NCBI RefSeq assembly: GCF_002909235.1
Contig: NZ_PHQQ01000022.1
Location: 44,866 to 108,865 of the forward strand
Reading direction: 5' to 3'
Length of the DNA: 64,000 bases
Source: Arenibacter catalasegens
Lineage (GTDB): Bacteria > Bacteroidota > Bacteroidia > Flavobacteriales > Flavobacteriaceae
Shown here: positions 1 through 9,110 of the stretch, piece by piece
Layout of the letters: each line of letters begins with the position of its first letter
Position numbering within the stretch: the first letter of the stretch is position 1
Program-made: the position numbers and the translations under genes
Notes under the pieces: model-generated
Database searches by the model: none
What the model was told of the DNA's origin: nothing
What the model saw: only the letters and a program-made list of their open reading frames with translations

Positions 1-54
1 CACCGCTGCGCTCCCGTTGATTTTTTTCGCCGCATAATCTTAAAAAATACTATT

Positions 55-516
55 ATGAAAGACATTCGAATCGCAACCTTTAAAGATTTCGTTGGAGAGT
101 TAACGGCCATTTACAGGAGAACTGAACTGCCCAGTTTTCAAATAACCTCTTCCAGTTCCGTGAGGGAGTTCATATATCCCTTCTTTGACGATGTAATGGA
201 CGATCACGAAGAAGTGAAGGTCATACATTTGAACCGTAAAAATCAGGTGGTGAACATACACCATCTTACATCTGGCACTGATAACGGTTGTCTCATTTCG
301 ACAAAGGATGTGCTGCGACATGCCATCCTGATCAAGACAAGCTCCCTGATCCTGGTTCACAACCATCCATCAGGGAATCTAAATCCCTCGGAAGCCGACA
401 AGCAAATCTCCAATAAGTTGAGGGAAGCTTCAAAGTTGGTGGACATATCAACCCTTGACAGCATAATAATCTCTAGGGAGGGATATTACTCCTTTGCAGA
501 TGAAGGGCTTTTTTAA
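55..516 (+). CDS. RadC-like JAB domain protein (short form)
   Basis: A 153-residue protein of the RadC/JAB (MPN) family. The metal-binding signature HNHPSG is followed about 8 residues later by the acidic residue of SEADKQ, and HLTSG/GT residues precede it, as in RadC C-terminal domains. It lacks the N-terminal helix-hairpin-helix region of full-length chromosomal RadC, so it is the short form usually carried by mobile elements. The biochemical role of this family is not settled; JAB domains are zinc hydrolases, but no substrate is shown here. The gene lies at the left edge of the conjugative element and ends in its own terminator. The family call is secure and the function is inferred only. 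Confidence 0.85.
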   Translation: MKDIRIATFKDFVGELTAIYRRTELPSFQITSSSSVREFIYPFFDDVMDDHEEVKVIHLNRKNQVVNIHHLTSGTDNGCLISTKDVLRHAILIKTSSLILVHNHPSGNLNPSEADKQISNKLREASKLVDISTLDSIIISREGYYSFADEGLF

Positions 517-527
517 GCCCTTTTTTT
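503..527 (+). terminator. Intrinsic terminator overlapping the end of the JAB gene
   Basis: An 8-bp perfect inverted repeat (AAGGGCTT / AAGCCCTT) with a four-base loop is followed by a run of seven T. The loop contains the start of the TAA stop codon, so the hairpin uses the last codons of the gene. Confidence 0.85.
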
Positions 528-597
528 GATTTAACTATATTATTAGAATTGTACGCTTTTGAGTACATTTGTGATAAGTTCAAAAATCTATACCACT

Positions 598-792
598 ATG
601 GATTATAAGTTTGTACCCCTAAGAAATTGGTTGTTGGAACGGGAAGCTCTCTCTATTAGGAAGTTGGAGGACAACTGTGAAATGCCAAGGGATACCCTAC
701 GGCATTTTATAAACGAACGAAGGAATTTTCCGGAAAAGCATTATGAATCTTTGTTGAAAGAGTTGGTGAAATATGGGTTCCATCGGGATTAA
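598..792 (+). CDS. Small putative DNA-binding protein (64 aa)
   Basis: A 64-residue charged, helical protein. The central part (RKLEDNCEMPRDTLRHFINE) reads like a helix-turn-helix in which residues such as PRDTL would sit in the recognition helix, but no family is recognised with certainty. The open frame extends upstream to a TTG at 559. The ATG at 598 is preferred because a TACATTTG box (564-571), matching the Bacteroidetes -7 consensus TAnnTTTG, lies inside that extension, so transcripts would start near 578. It sits just after the JAB gene and its terminator. A role in element regulation is possible but is only inferred. Confidence 0.55.
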   Translation: MDYKFVPLRNWLLEREALSIRKLEDNCEMPRDTLRHFINERRNFPEKHYESLLKELVKYGFHRD

Positions 793-1419
793 ACCCTTTA
801 TTTTCGAATTTAAAGAAACAAAACCATAAAGCCAGAGCCATGAGGCCTCACAGGGCAACAGGTATTACGCTAAAGGGTTTTTGTCAAATTATGGAAGTGT
901 AATTAAACAATTGCAAAAATTGAATATATTATTGGGAATATAGTATGTGGATTTTTCAGAACAGAGTATTTGCTCTTGGTCTTATCGTCTCTAAACAAAG
1001 TCTAATAGACTATCGACCGAATTTATAAACAAGTAATTAAACTTCTAAAAAACTGAAAAGTCTTATTGGAAACCTTACGGTTTCAGAAATAAAATAGAGC
1101 TAAGCATGTGAAGCCTACTAGGTTTTTTTAACCATCTAGGAACCGCATAAGAATGCAAAAGGAGTCGAAAAAATGCCCTTCATGCATTTTTTCGACTCCT
1201 TACAAGCTATTACTGTTTTTATGATTGCCATACCTATGCCCATAATATTTATCTTTATGCAAAGGTCTAAAACATGTTCTTATGAAATGAGCCATGACAA
1301 TTCTTGATACCAACCGAAATCGAAGATTCACGAACTCCAAAATTTAAAATAAAAAAATCGTGAGTAAATGATTATTGGCGAATTACATCTGACCTTTCAA
1401 AAACAATAAAAATAAACAG
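793..1419. other. Intergenic stretch with one strong hairpin
   Basis: No convincing gene was found in these 627 bases on either strand. The only clear structure is the perfect hairpin at 1159-1201, listed separately. The remainder is AT-rich and could contain decayed coding sequence, but no recognisable protein similarity was seen. Confidence 0.6.
1159..1201. repeat. Perfect 18-bp inverted repeat with 7-base loop
   Basis: Arms 1159-1176 and 1184-1201 are exact reverse complements (starting AAGGAGTCGAAA) around the loop CCTTCAT. The T-rich run is inside the arm rather than after it, so it is not a textbook terminator. It could be a terminator, a small-RNA stem or the remains of a miniature transposable element. 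Confidence 0.8.
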
Positions 1420-1905
1420 ATGAAAATTAATACTAATGTTTTTCTCATTTTTTCAATCTTACTATTTTTTGCTTGTAGTAATGACAATGCCAATCTTTCA
1501 GAATCGGACAAGGCTCAAGCCCTACTGGGACAATGGGAATATGAATCCATAATGACCGATAGAGCGGTAGATATCAATGGCGACGGCACCTCAAATATAG
1601 ATTTGTTCAACACACAGGAAATTAAACAATGTATCAAAGATAATTTGACCTTTTTTGCTAAAAGGGGGGAAGGAGAGAAAGGAGCTTATAACATCAACGA
1701 GAACGGGCTTGCTTGTGATGGAAATCAAGCGTTTACCACTATTGAAACAGATTCATACGAACTCATAAACAATAATCGTATCGTTTTTGATACACGAAAC
1801 GAAATGAAGATTATGGAATTTACCAAAAATAAACTTGTGGTAGAGACCGAGGATAATCTTGATGGCACCGATGTTTTGGTAACCATTATCCTCAAAAAAA
1901 GTTAA
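1420..1905 (+). CDS. Small lipoprotein, lipocalin-like
   Basis: A 161-residue protein with a type II signal peptide: residues 1-18 are hydrophobic and end in LLFFACS, giving a lipobox Cys at about residue 19. After it comes a segment LLGQWEYESI, typical of lipocalin-like domains of Bacteroidetes lipoproteins, then a beta-rich body. It is therefore expected in the cell envelope. It converges on the TraQ-like gene at 1938 and could serve the element at the cell surface, but there is no direct evidence for a job. The start was chosen because it places the lipobox correctly. Family assignment beyond lipocalin-like is uncertain. Confidence 0.7.
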   Translation: MKINTNVFLIFSILLFFACSNDNANLSESDKAQALLGQWEYESIMTDRAVDINGDGTSNIDLFNTQEIKQCIKDNLTFFAKRGEGEKGAYNINENGLACDGNQAFTTIETDSYELINNNRIVFDTRNEMKIMEFTKNKLVVETEDNLDGTDVLVTIILKKS

Positions 1906-1937
1906 ATGCCAAAATGGTTCTTATGTTACTTTTTCCA

Positions 1938-4900
1938 TTATACCCTAATTATTGACCCCCTTACTGTATTACTCCATTGCCCATTGCTGTCCTGTACCCT
2001 GACCTCATAATCTTGGTCTAGGTATTTAAGTCTATTCTCCCTCGGTTCTTCCTCTAGTTCAAAATAGCGTTCAACACCCGATCCTCTTGCGTCATTGTAA
2101 TTGAATAACATTGTATCCCATCTATTATTATTACGGTTATAAATACGAACCTCCACCTGTTGTAAAGTGGCACCATTATAGGCTTCGGAACAATTTGCAG
2201 CAAAACAGGTATATATCCGAACCACGTAGTCACAGCCATTAAGACCACCACATCGGATATTATGCTTCTCTCCTTTGACAGCTGCTGTGGGCTTTTTAAG
2301 CATTAAAATCGATTCACTGGTGGTCTGTGATATGCCGGTTGAATTTTCGACACGAAAATTAATAGTAAAACTGTCGTCGATTTGTGGATAAAACTGCATA
2401 GCAACAGAACCGTACTCCAAGGGAATAACCTCACCTTCCCTATATATTTTTCCCCGATGGTTTATGTACCCACCATTCATATCGGCAAATTCAAATGTCA
2501 TTTGGTACATGACAGTTGTATCGTGTCCAGAGGTGGCATTTGTGACCACATTCAATAGGAAGGGTTGATTTTCATATTTATCTTGGGACGACTGACCGAC
2601 GGTAAAATCAAAAAATTCTTCATAATTTTCAAAATTAATATTGACATCTGCTGTTTTTTCAACTTCTGAAGATGATCTGACCGTAAACTCAATATTATGA
2701 TTGGATTCAGATATTCCTATATACCTTCCTTGGAAAGAGCCAACTGGAACGTTAAAACTTTCTCCAGCAGCATAGGTATTGCCTTGATATTCAAAGTTAC
2801 CATTACTGCTTCCCGATGAAAAATACATCACATAGCTATCACCTCCAATGCCCAATTCTGTAATATTGAAATTAATAGCTACAATTTCTCCTGTATATAC
2901 CTGTGATTGTGTCGCGTTAGCATTAAAATTATAATTCTTTGGAGTTACATCAATGGATATAGTAACAGTTTTTTCAAGACCGGTTTCGTTTTGAACATAA
3001 AAAGTCAAATTGATATTGCTCTCGTCGGTGCCTTCCAGGCTCCAGTTGAAATTTCCTTTGGGAACATCATAAATATTCCCTGCACTCACTTCTGTGCCAT
3101 TTTCATTCTTGATGAGGGCATTTCCGTTTAAGCTATATCGGATGGTATATTCGGAAGAACCAATACTTTCTGAAATGTTGAAGTTAAGCGAGGTGATCTC
3201 GCCGACTGAAATATCGGTTTTTTGACTCCCTCCAGTGAACAAGAAATCTACTTGGTTGTAGTTGACCGAAGTATTTGCAGTATGCGTAACATTCGCACTT
3301 GATTCTACACTCAGTACAATATCATGCTGACCAGCTTGAGTACCTGTATAGACTACATTATTATTGTTTGGGCCAAGTTGAAATTTTTCGCCTGGACCAT
3401 ACTCCGTTCCGTTTACCCGCAATGAGCTATTCTTGCCGGATGAATAAAAGGCTTCATATGTATCATTGGTTCCTTCAGGTATTTCATTGATATCGATAAT
3501 TACATTTACCGGTAAATTTGCAAATTCCGAAGTCTTCGATGGGGTTATACTTACGGTAAAATCGTTCTGTTTGGTTTCAAGGTCAATATTGACCGGCCCC
3601 ACTTCTTGCCCGTAATTGTCGGTTACAATAAATGATATCTGGTGCGAACCCAAATTTTCTGGATAATAATAAAGTGAAAAGTTACCAAGTTCAACTGGAT
3701 AGCCTGTTGAGTTCTGTAGGGTGTTGCCATTGATCCCGGTCAGCCTTCCGTTGCCCTCCACAATTTCATAGGAAATATTGTAATCTATATTCTCTGTGTT
3801 GCCATTGGATTTAATATTAAAATTGAGTTGAGTACGCTCATTTAAAAAAACTGAATTGCTTTCCGAATTACCGGAAAAAGTAAATGGGATGTTCGCCACC
3901 TCGATTTCAACGCTGTCCTGTTTTATCTGTCCGTTGGAATCCCTCACATCAAAGAATATTGTCCGTTTTCCCAGTTCAGTACTCGTAAAAGTGAAATTGT
4001 ACGAATTGGGAATTATAGGCCTATATTTACCTGGATCCATTACACCACCGTTCTGGTCGCGCACGGTACCAGCACCTTCGCTAGTAGGTGAAAAGGAATG
4101 GGTAATTTCATATGCTACGTCAGATTCTTCGTCTTGGGTCCTCAGATCTATGGCGACGGCCAGATTAGTATTCAATTCCACTTGGGTCGATGCCGCGGTG
4201 GCATTAATGGTAAAGCCGAGGTTAAGTACAGTAAGAAGTAGAACCTCGGTCAAGGTAGCACCATCAGGAGCTTTGGCCGTAACGATTAATCTATGTTCGC
4301 CCAAGGTATCCGGAAGGTATCCCATCTCCGAAATTCCTTTTGGTAAGTTAAATGGTTTTCCAGCGTCAAAAGCTTCTTCTTTCAAATAGAGTTTCCCGGT
4401 TCCATTTTCAATCTGATACGTTATTTCAAATTCCCCTTTATTATCGGGGTTTTCGGTTTCCTTATCCCTAAGAAGTGTTACGTTCACAGGATTCTTGGAA
4501 TTGATGATAAAATCGTTGACTCCTTTGTTTAGCAAAAAGCTAAAACTGGCGTATTTGGCATAGTGCAATAGTTCCAATTTTTTCTCCCTGGCATTTGAAT
4601 CCCATGCAATGAAGTTAATTTTATGCATGCCTGTATCGATGGCTACATAATTATATGACCACTGCTTGTCGATAATGTTCAGCGTATCATTATCACGGAT
4701 AGTATCGCCTGCCATGTTCATGAAGTATCCCTTGCCATTCAAAGTCGTATATCGCGCATAATAATGAACAGTACTTATTTCTTTTTCAGGAACAATCGAA
4801 AAGGAAGTTCTGGCACTTTCAAAAACGAAACTGGTTTCCGGCTGTTCAATGGAGAAATCAAAATCAAAATCATCCAAAATAATATCCTCAAAATCCTTGC

Positions 4901-4982
4901 TACAAGCAATGATAAGCACTGATATTAAGGAGACAAGACCCAGTGCTACTTTAGTTATTCTTTTGTAGTTTTTCATCTTCAA
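1938..4982 (-). CDS. Giant TraQ-like conjugation lipoprotein with tandem Ig-like repeats
   Basis: A 1014-residue lipoprotein with lipobox LIIAC (Cys27). From about residue 150 to 880 it is built of roughly seven similar units of about 100 residues. Each begins with an F-x-F/V strand, continues with a GE/NE-x-x-x-x-N-F-N-I-like strand and a YEI or YSI strand, and ends with a proline/glycine-rich turn and a GxHxIxFxV strand. This is the fold pattern of the Bacteroidetes TraQ family (DUF3872), which normally has a single unit in a protein of about 150 residues. The C-terminus has five cysteines (CGGLNGC, CFAANC). It is the last gene of the tra operon, 5 bases after traO. A surface-exposed mating or adhesion role is inferred. 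Confidence 0.75.
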   Translation of the reverse strand: MKMKNYKRITKVALGLVSLISVLIIACSKDFEDIILDDFDFDFSIEQPETSFVFESARTSFSIVPEKEISTVHYYARYTTLNGKGYFMNMAGDTIRDNDTLNIIDKQWSYNYVAIDTGMHKINFIAWDSNAREKKLELLHYAKYASFSFLLNKGVNDFIINSKNPVNVTLLRDKETENPDNKGEFEITYQIENGTGKLYLKEEAFDAGKPFNLPKGISEMGYLPDTLGEHRLIVTAKAPDGATLTEVLLLTVLNLGFTINATAASTQVELNTNLAVAIDLRTQDEESDVAYEITHSFSPTSEGAGTVRDQNGGVMDPGKYRPIIPNSYNFTFTSTELGKRTIFFDVRDSNGQIKQDSVEIEVANIPFTFSGNSESNSVFLNERTQLNFNIKSNGNTENIDYNISYEIVEGNGRLTGINGNTLQNSTGYPVELGNFSLYYYPENLGSHQISFIVTDNYGQEVGPVNIDLETKQNDFTVSITPSKTSEFANLPVNVIIDINEIPEGTNDTYEAFYSSGKNSSLRVNGTEYGPGEKFQLGPNNNNVVYTGTQAGQHDIVLSVESSANVTHTANTSVNYNQVDFLFTGGSQKTDISVGEITSLNFNISESIGSSEYTIRYSLNGNALIKNENGTEVSAGNIYDVPKGNFNWSLEGTDESNINLTFYVQNETGLEKTVTISIDVTPKNYNFNANATQSQVYTGEIVAINFNITELGIGGDSYVMYFSSGSSNGNFEYQGNTYAAGESFNVPVGSFQGRYIGISESNHNIEFTVRSSSEVEKTADVNINFENYEEFFDFTVGQSSQDKYENQPFLLNVVTNATSGHDTTVMYQMTFEFADMNGGYINHRGKIYREGEVIPLEYGSVAMQFYPQIDDSFTINFRVENSTGISQTTSESILMLKKPTAAVKGEKHNIRCGGLNGCDYVVRIYTCFAANCSEAYNGATLQQVEVRIYNRNNNRWDTMLFNYNDARGSGVERYFELEEEPRENRLKYLDQDYEVRVQDSNGQWSNTVRGSIIRV

Positions 4983-4987
4983 AGTGT

Positions 4988-5527
4988 TTAGAACAGAAAA
5001 TAGCGAAGACCAATTCCGACATAAGGATAAAAATTTCCTACATCGCTATTGACGTGATAGTATTCGTTGGCCTTTAGTAGAAAGGAGAAATCATTGCTGA
5101 GGGTTATTTCCCCTTCCAGTCCCAAATAGGCTCCATATATAAATTGACTTCTAGCATCTATGATCGCTCCGTTCTCAAGCAAGTTGCTGCCATTGTTAAT
5201 GACCTCGTATCCGATAATTGCCCCACCGCCAAAATTGAGGGCATACCGTTTAAAATTTTTCTGTTCCCAAATCTTGATAAAGTATCCGGGCTGTACAGTG
5301 AAAATGTTATAAGGAATATCAAACGAACCTTTATCCTCTGCAATGGCGGCAAATATGCTCAATTGCACATATCGGTCCCGGTTCACGTGGTAGTTGAACG
5401 TGGCCATTATACCATAACCATCCTCTGCGTAACCCCCGCTTATTCCGACCGATGAGGCATAATTGCCACTTTGCGTGTATGCCATTGTCGAAATGAAAAG
5501 TGCCAAAACTGTTATGGAGTTCCTCAT
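4988..5527 (-). CDS. traO: Conjugal transfer protein TraO (outer-membrane)
   Basis: A 179-residue protein with a cleavable signal peptide (hydrophobic residues 4-16, then AYTQSG) and an alternating beta-strand pattern that ends in an aromatic strand GIGLRYFLF, as in small outer-membrane barrels. The position between the VirB9-like traN and the TraQ-like gene, and the characteristic C-terminal segment with NEYYHV and YPYVGIGLRY, match TraO of Bacteroidetes conjugative transposons. Its exact role in mating-pair formation is unknown in the family. The 2-base gap to traN indicates translation from the same transcript. Confidence 0.8.
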   Translation of the reverse strand: MRNSITVLALFISTMAYTQSGNYASSVGISGGYAEDGYGIMATFNYHVNRDRYVQLSIFAAIAEDKGSFDIPYNIFTVQPGYFIKIWEQKNFKRYALNFGGGAIIGYEVINNGSNLLENGAIIDARSQFIYGAYLGLEGEITLSNDFSFLLKANEYYHVNSDVGNFYPYVGIGLRYFLF

Positions 5528-5529
5528 TT

Positions 5530-6507
5530 TTAAAAGTTTATGGGATTATTGATAATTTCATGGCCTATTCGCAATGAAAGATTGCGGTTGCCGGACTCCT
5601 CGTCCAATTCCACTAGGACCTCTTTTTTCTCATCCAAGGCAAACTTTTTAAATACCACAACAAAATGGTTCTCGCTTTTTCCTGCTATGGTTTTAGGTTG
5701 TTTGTAGACAAAAACCGGTTTGAGCTCCATTTTTTGGTTACTACTACTATTTTTATAGTTGGTTGCAATTTGATGCTTTATAAAATTGATATCCATATCA
5801 AGGCCTTCCTTGTTTTCTATCCTATATTGAAAATAAAGCTCGTCCTCGTTATAGTAGACACCTTTTAGCCATAGGAAAACATTGTCCAATCTAGAAAAAT
5901 ACCGACTGATTTTAGGCTTGTCGAATTGCATATAATAACATCGAAGGCGATAGTATTCCAAGGGGTCGGATAGGTACAATTCTTTAGTAGCACTATCTTT
6001 AGAATTATCAGCAACTATTTTGGAGGGGTTTTTAATATGGGAAGTAGTGTCCATTTTCTGAATTTCATTGCTAAGCTTCTCAGAGGTGTCTATCAGCCGC
6101 CCATTTTCATTCCTTTTTTCAATTGGTTTACCCTCTATGTTGGCAACGGCCATTTCTTGAGTGATGTACCATGTCGTTTTTTCCGGAACCGTAACTAGTT
6201 CTAGTACAAAATCGTAAACGTTTCCAGTATCCGTAATGACCAAATAGTTGGTTACATTTTCTTTTTCGATGGCGAGTTCATCGTAATAGAGTTTTATTAT
6301 TCGGCCACTAAATTTACCGCCTTCCGGTTTTGGTAAGTCCACAATAAAACCGAAATCGTTGCCGATACTACTTTCCGAAATGTTTTCGGGAAAAATAAGA
6401 ATGGTCTTGAAGTCCTTAGATATTTGCAAGGTATCGCTAGAGGCTTGGCCAACCAACGCATACCCTGAAAATAGGACCGATATGAGCAATATTGCCTTCA
6501 TCATCAC
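5530..6507 (-). CDS. traN: Conjugal transfer protein TraN (VirB9-like)
   Basis: A 325-residue secreted protein with signal peptide (MKAILLISVLFSGYALVGQA). It is the DUF4138/TraN family, the Bacteroidetes counterpart of VirB9, which forms the outer part of the type IV secretion core complex with the VirB10-like TraM. The N-terminal domain (TILIFPENI to VYDFVLEL) and the C-terminal beta-domain (VFLWLKGVYYNEDELYFQYRIEN) are both recognisable. Residues about 120-180 form a polar linker. Its start codon abuts the stop of traM (shared base at 6507), so the two are translationally coupled. Confidence 0.85.
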   Translation of the reverse strand: MMMKAILLISVLFSGYALVGQASSDTLQISKDFKTILIFPENISESSIGNDFGFIVDLPKPEGGKFSGRIIKLYYDELAIEKENVTNYLVITDTGNVYDFVLELVTVPEKTTWYITQEMAVANIEGKPIEKRNENGRLIDTSEKLSNEIQKMDTTSHIKNPSKIVADNSKDSATKELYLSDPLEYYRLRCYYMQFDKPKISRYFSRLDNVFLWLKGVYYNEDELYFQYRIENKEGLDMDINFIKHQIATNYKNSSSNQKMELKPVFVYKQPKTIAGKSENHFVVVFKKFALDEKKEVLVELDEESGNRNLSLRIGHEIINNPINF

Positions 6508-7517
6508 TATATTTTTTTTGGTTTTAGAATTACACGGTCTCCATTTACCAGAAGTATCTTGTCTTTCTGTTTGTATTTTTTCTTTTGGAAAAAATTGCCA
6601 AAGGAGCGTACCAGGTTTTGTGCCAATGGAATTTCTACTGTTTCGCCGACAGCCTCCGATAATTCGTTTACACTTTGTTGTTGAATATCGGCTGTGAATT
6701 CCTGCAATAACTGACCTGCTCGCTCATTGTGCAGTCCGACCATGCCATCTTCCTGATCAATAGCGGTCAATTCCATTTCTAAATTGTCAATATTGGTTAT
6801 CTCCAATAAAACCCTTGATCCCTTCACGTTGGCTGTTGCGTAAACAAATGTATTCCTAGAGAATCGCCTACCCTTGAAATAGATATCATCCTTTAAGATC
6901 AGGGTAACACGGTTACCCGGTAAAATAAACTGGTCACGGTAAATTGCTGCATCGAATGCTATTGCATTTGTCTTTGAGTCGGTGGATGGTTCTGTATATG
7001 GAGCGGAATAATCCTGACTACGGGCAAGCCTTTGATCCCTTGCTTGCATCAATAGATTTCTGTATTCCAGTTTTTTTTGTGCATCCGTGGTTTTGGAAGT
7101 GTACTCGGGAATAATTGTTTCGGGATATGAAGTGTCCTTGACACTCCTATTGCTAATGTTTTCCTTTTCATCCAAAGAAAAGTTATTGAGTTCCTCTAAA
7201 ATACGTTCTAACGAATCATTCTCTTTCTTGGTTTCTAAAATGCTCTTGAAGAGTCCTTTTGACCTCAATTGATCTAGTGAATCTTGTTGTAACTTTTTGT
7301 AAATATCGTTAGGTTTCGTAGCATCGAGTTGTTTGTTATGGTCTGGCAAAGTATTATTGTACGCATCATCGGTTTTACTATTTTGCTTGCCTTTCGCCAT
7401 GGAACTGATACTGGTCATTACAAAGAATACGGCCAGAAGGACTATAATTGGTGCAAAAAAAGCGAACAGTCTATGCCGTTTTATCCAAAGGTTGAATTTG
7501 TCAATTTTGTGGTTCAT
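6507..7517 (-). CDS. traM: Conjugal transfer protein TraM (VirB10-like)
   Basis: A 336-residue inner-membrane-anchored protein. A short cytoplasmic stretch is followed by one transmembrane helix (about residues 17-38). A long, charged and poorly structured periplasmic region follows, then a C-terminal domain starting near FDAAIYRDQFILPGNRVTL with the GxxVxLxL pattern of VirB10-type proteins. It would span the periplasm and connect to TraN. The family usually has a TraL gene between traK and traM; here traM follows traK after only 10 bases, so TraL is missing or replaced. Confidence 0.88.
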   Translation of the reverse strand: MNHKIDKFNLWIKRHRLFAFFAPIIVLLAVFFVMTSISSMAKGKQNSKTDDAYNNTLPDHNKQLDATKPNDIYKKLQQDSLDQLRSKGLFKSILETKKENDSLERILEELNNFSLDEKENISNRSVKDTSYPETIIPEYTSKTTDAQKKLEYRNLLMQARDQRLARSQDYSAPYTEPSTDSKTNAIAFDAAIYRDQFILPGNRVTLILKDDIYFKGRRFSRNTFVYATANVKGSRVLLEITNIDNLEMELTAIDQEDGMVGLHNERAGQLLQEFTADIQQQSVNELSEAVGETVEIPLAQNLVRSFGNFFQKKKYKQKDKILLVNGDRVILKPKKI

Positions 7518-7527
7518 GGGTTGGTTA

Positions 7528-8145
7528 TTACAAATCTTGGTTGTTCAAAACGTCAAACTTTATAATCTTTAGTCCGTTCAAATTATTTGGAGTTGAGCTG
7601 GTCTCGACCAAGTACCCTTTGGTTATCATATTCCGATATTCCACATTGCCACTCTTTAAAATCCTTTGTTTTCCAACGAATCGAAATGGAAATGGATATT
7701 CGGAGTAATCCACGAAAATTGAATCCTTTTCTATTTCTATCGAATAGCCACTTTTGGCGATATCCTCGTAATAGTTTTGATCGATCAAACGATTGTACAG
7801 CCTTTGTACCGAATGATCGGCCATATACAGCGCCTTATCTTCGATATTTCTCTTGATATGGCGTAAATCGGGTTCCAACGCAAAAAACAATTCATGGAAA
7901 TTGGCAATATGGCCTTCACATAAAATATCTATTGCCCGCTTATAGTCCTTTATCCTGACGGCAGCCAGCTTCTGGCCGTTATCGAGCAGATAGAAATTGT
8001 TTTTGGCGCTCTCGTTCGTCTTGTAGGTATAAAAGATATTGAGGATAGTGGTTACGAACGTGAGAATTAAAGATACATATAGCACTTTGTTACTCCTACT
8101 ACCAATCTTGCTTAAATCGTTGAAAATCTTATAATTACCGTCCAT
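7528..8145 (-). CDS. traK: Conjugal transfer protein TraK (VirB8-like)
   Basis: A 205-residue bitopic inner-membrane protein. The N-terminal cytoplasmic segment (residues 1-20) is followed by one transmembrane helix (VLYVSLILTFVTTILNIFY) and a periplasmic domain containing the TraK signature region around YKRAIDILCEGHIANFHELFF. It corresponds to VirB8 and should nucleate assembly of the secretion channel. The neighbours are traJ upstream (46-base gap) and traM downstream (10-base gap). Confidence 0.87.
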   Translation of the reverse strand: MDGNYKIFNDLSKIGSRSNKVLYVSLILTFVTTILNIFYTYKTNESAKNNFYLLDNGQKLAAVRIKDYKRAIDILCEGHIANFHELFFALEPDLRHIKRNIEDKALYMADHSVQRLYNRLIDQNYYEDIAKSGYSIEIEKDSIFVDYSEYPFPFRFVGKQRILKSGNVEYRNMITKGYLVETSSTPNNLNGLKIIKFDVLNNQDL

Positions 8146-8191
8146 CTGTTTTTTTGATATCGTTTAAAGTCAATTTTTATCGTTAAACTGC

Positions 8192-9103
8192 TTATTGTAT
8201 TAGGGTTCTTACTCCCTTTGTAGCTCCTCCCGTGTTGGCATCAACTGTCGTTTGTGCTACTTTTTTCACATAGTGTTTTGTCTGATCTTTCAAATGGCTG
8301 GCACTGACGTTCATTCCCTGCACGATGAAGTTGGATAATATAGGGGCCTTTAGATAAACAAAAACGTTCATCAACATCAACAAACCGCAGGTGAGCACTA
8401 AACCTAAATTCGCATCTCCTTCGGACAGTAATGAGTCTATCAGCTTATCCAATACGTGCAGCATAAAGTTATCGATAAGGTGAAGCATGGGTATCCAGAG
8501 GCAGACACTCATGAATTTTTGTAGCCATGCCTTCCACATACCGGAAAATACTGGTATGAAGGACAACCCTATATTTAATGGCCCAAATATTATTAACACG
8601 AACAAGTACATTACGGACATCGCTTTTATCCCCACAAATACGACTGCGGAAATGACCGATGCAATGGCAGTAACCCCGGAAGTGATAGCCCCGAGAATAA
8701 GTACTTGTATAGCCTCCGGATCCCCTTGTAGAAGCACCCAGGATACACCAAAATCCACCATAGCTGTTGTCTGAGCTACTAGAATTTTAATGTGGAGAAT
8801 GTCCCATGAAATATCATTTGCCTTTAAGGACATTCCAATACCTTGGTAGAATTCAAGAATGGTCCTTGTCAGGGCGCGATAATTAAAAAGGACAAAGGCC
8901 AATGGAACCCATTTGAGATGTTCGAAAATATCAGCTCGCTTATCCTTATTGAGAAACACTAGAATGGCAACTATTGAAATACCTATACATGCGAAAACCT
9001 GACCGATTTCTATCATCGGGTCAACCACTTCGTAGGCATCTAAAATATATTGATCAAAAAGTTCATTGACCGATTCCCGTATTCCTTTGTCAGTGATGTT
9101 CAT
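8192..9103 (-). CDS. traJ: Conjugal transfer protein TraJ (VirB6-like)
   Basis: A 303-residue polytopic membrane protein with at least six hydrophobic segments (for example VFACIGISIVAILVFL near residue 35, a long stretch about residues 133-185, and LVLTCGLLMLMNVFVYL near 230). The order between traI and traK and the segment MYLFVLIIFGPLNIGLSF identify it as TraJ, the Bacteroidetes VirB6 counterpart that forms part of the inner-membrane translocation platform. The 7-base gap to traI shows it is in the operon. Confidence 0.85.
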   Translation of the reverse strand: MNITDKGIRESVNELFDQYILDAYEVVDPMIEIGQVFACIGISIVAILVFLNKDKRADIFEHLKWVPLAFVLFNYRALTRTILEFYQGIGMSLKANDISWDILHIKILVAQTTAMVDFGVSWVLLQGDPEAIQVLILGAITSGVTAIASVISAVVFVGIKAMSVMYLFVLIIFGPLNIGLSFIPVFSGMWKAWLQKFMSVCLWIPMLHLIDNFMLHVLDKLIDSLLSEGDANLGLVLTCGLLMLMNVFVYLKAPILSNFIVQGMNVSASHLKDQTKHYVKKVAQTTVDANTGGATKGVRTLIQ

Positions 9104-9110
9104 ACCATGA

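Noticed and set aside
2054..4389. Several antisense frames within the TraQ-like gene (e.g. 3856-4389)
   Set aside because: The sense frame is a continuous repeat protein with lipobox; the antisense frames show no domain.
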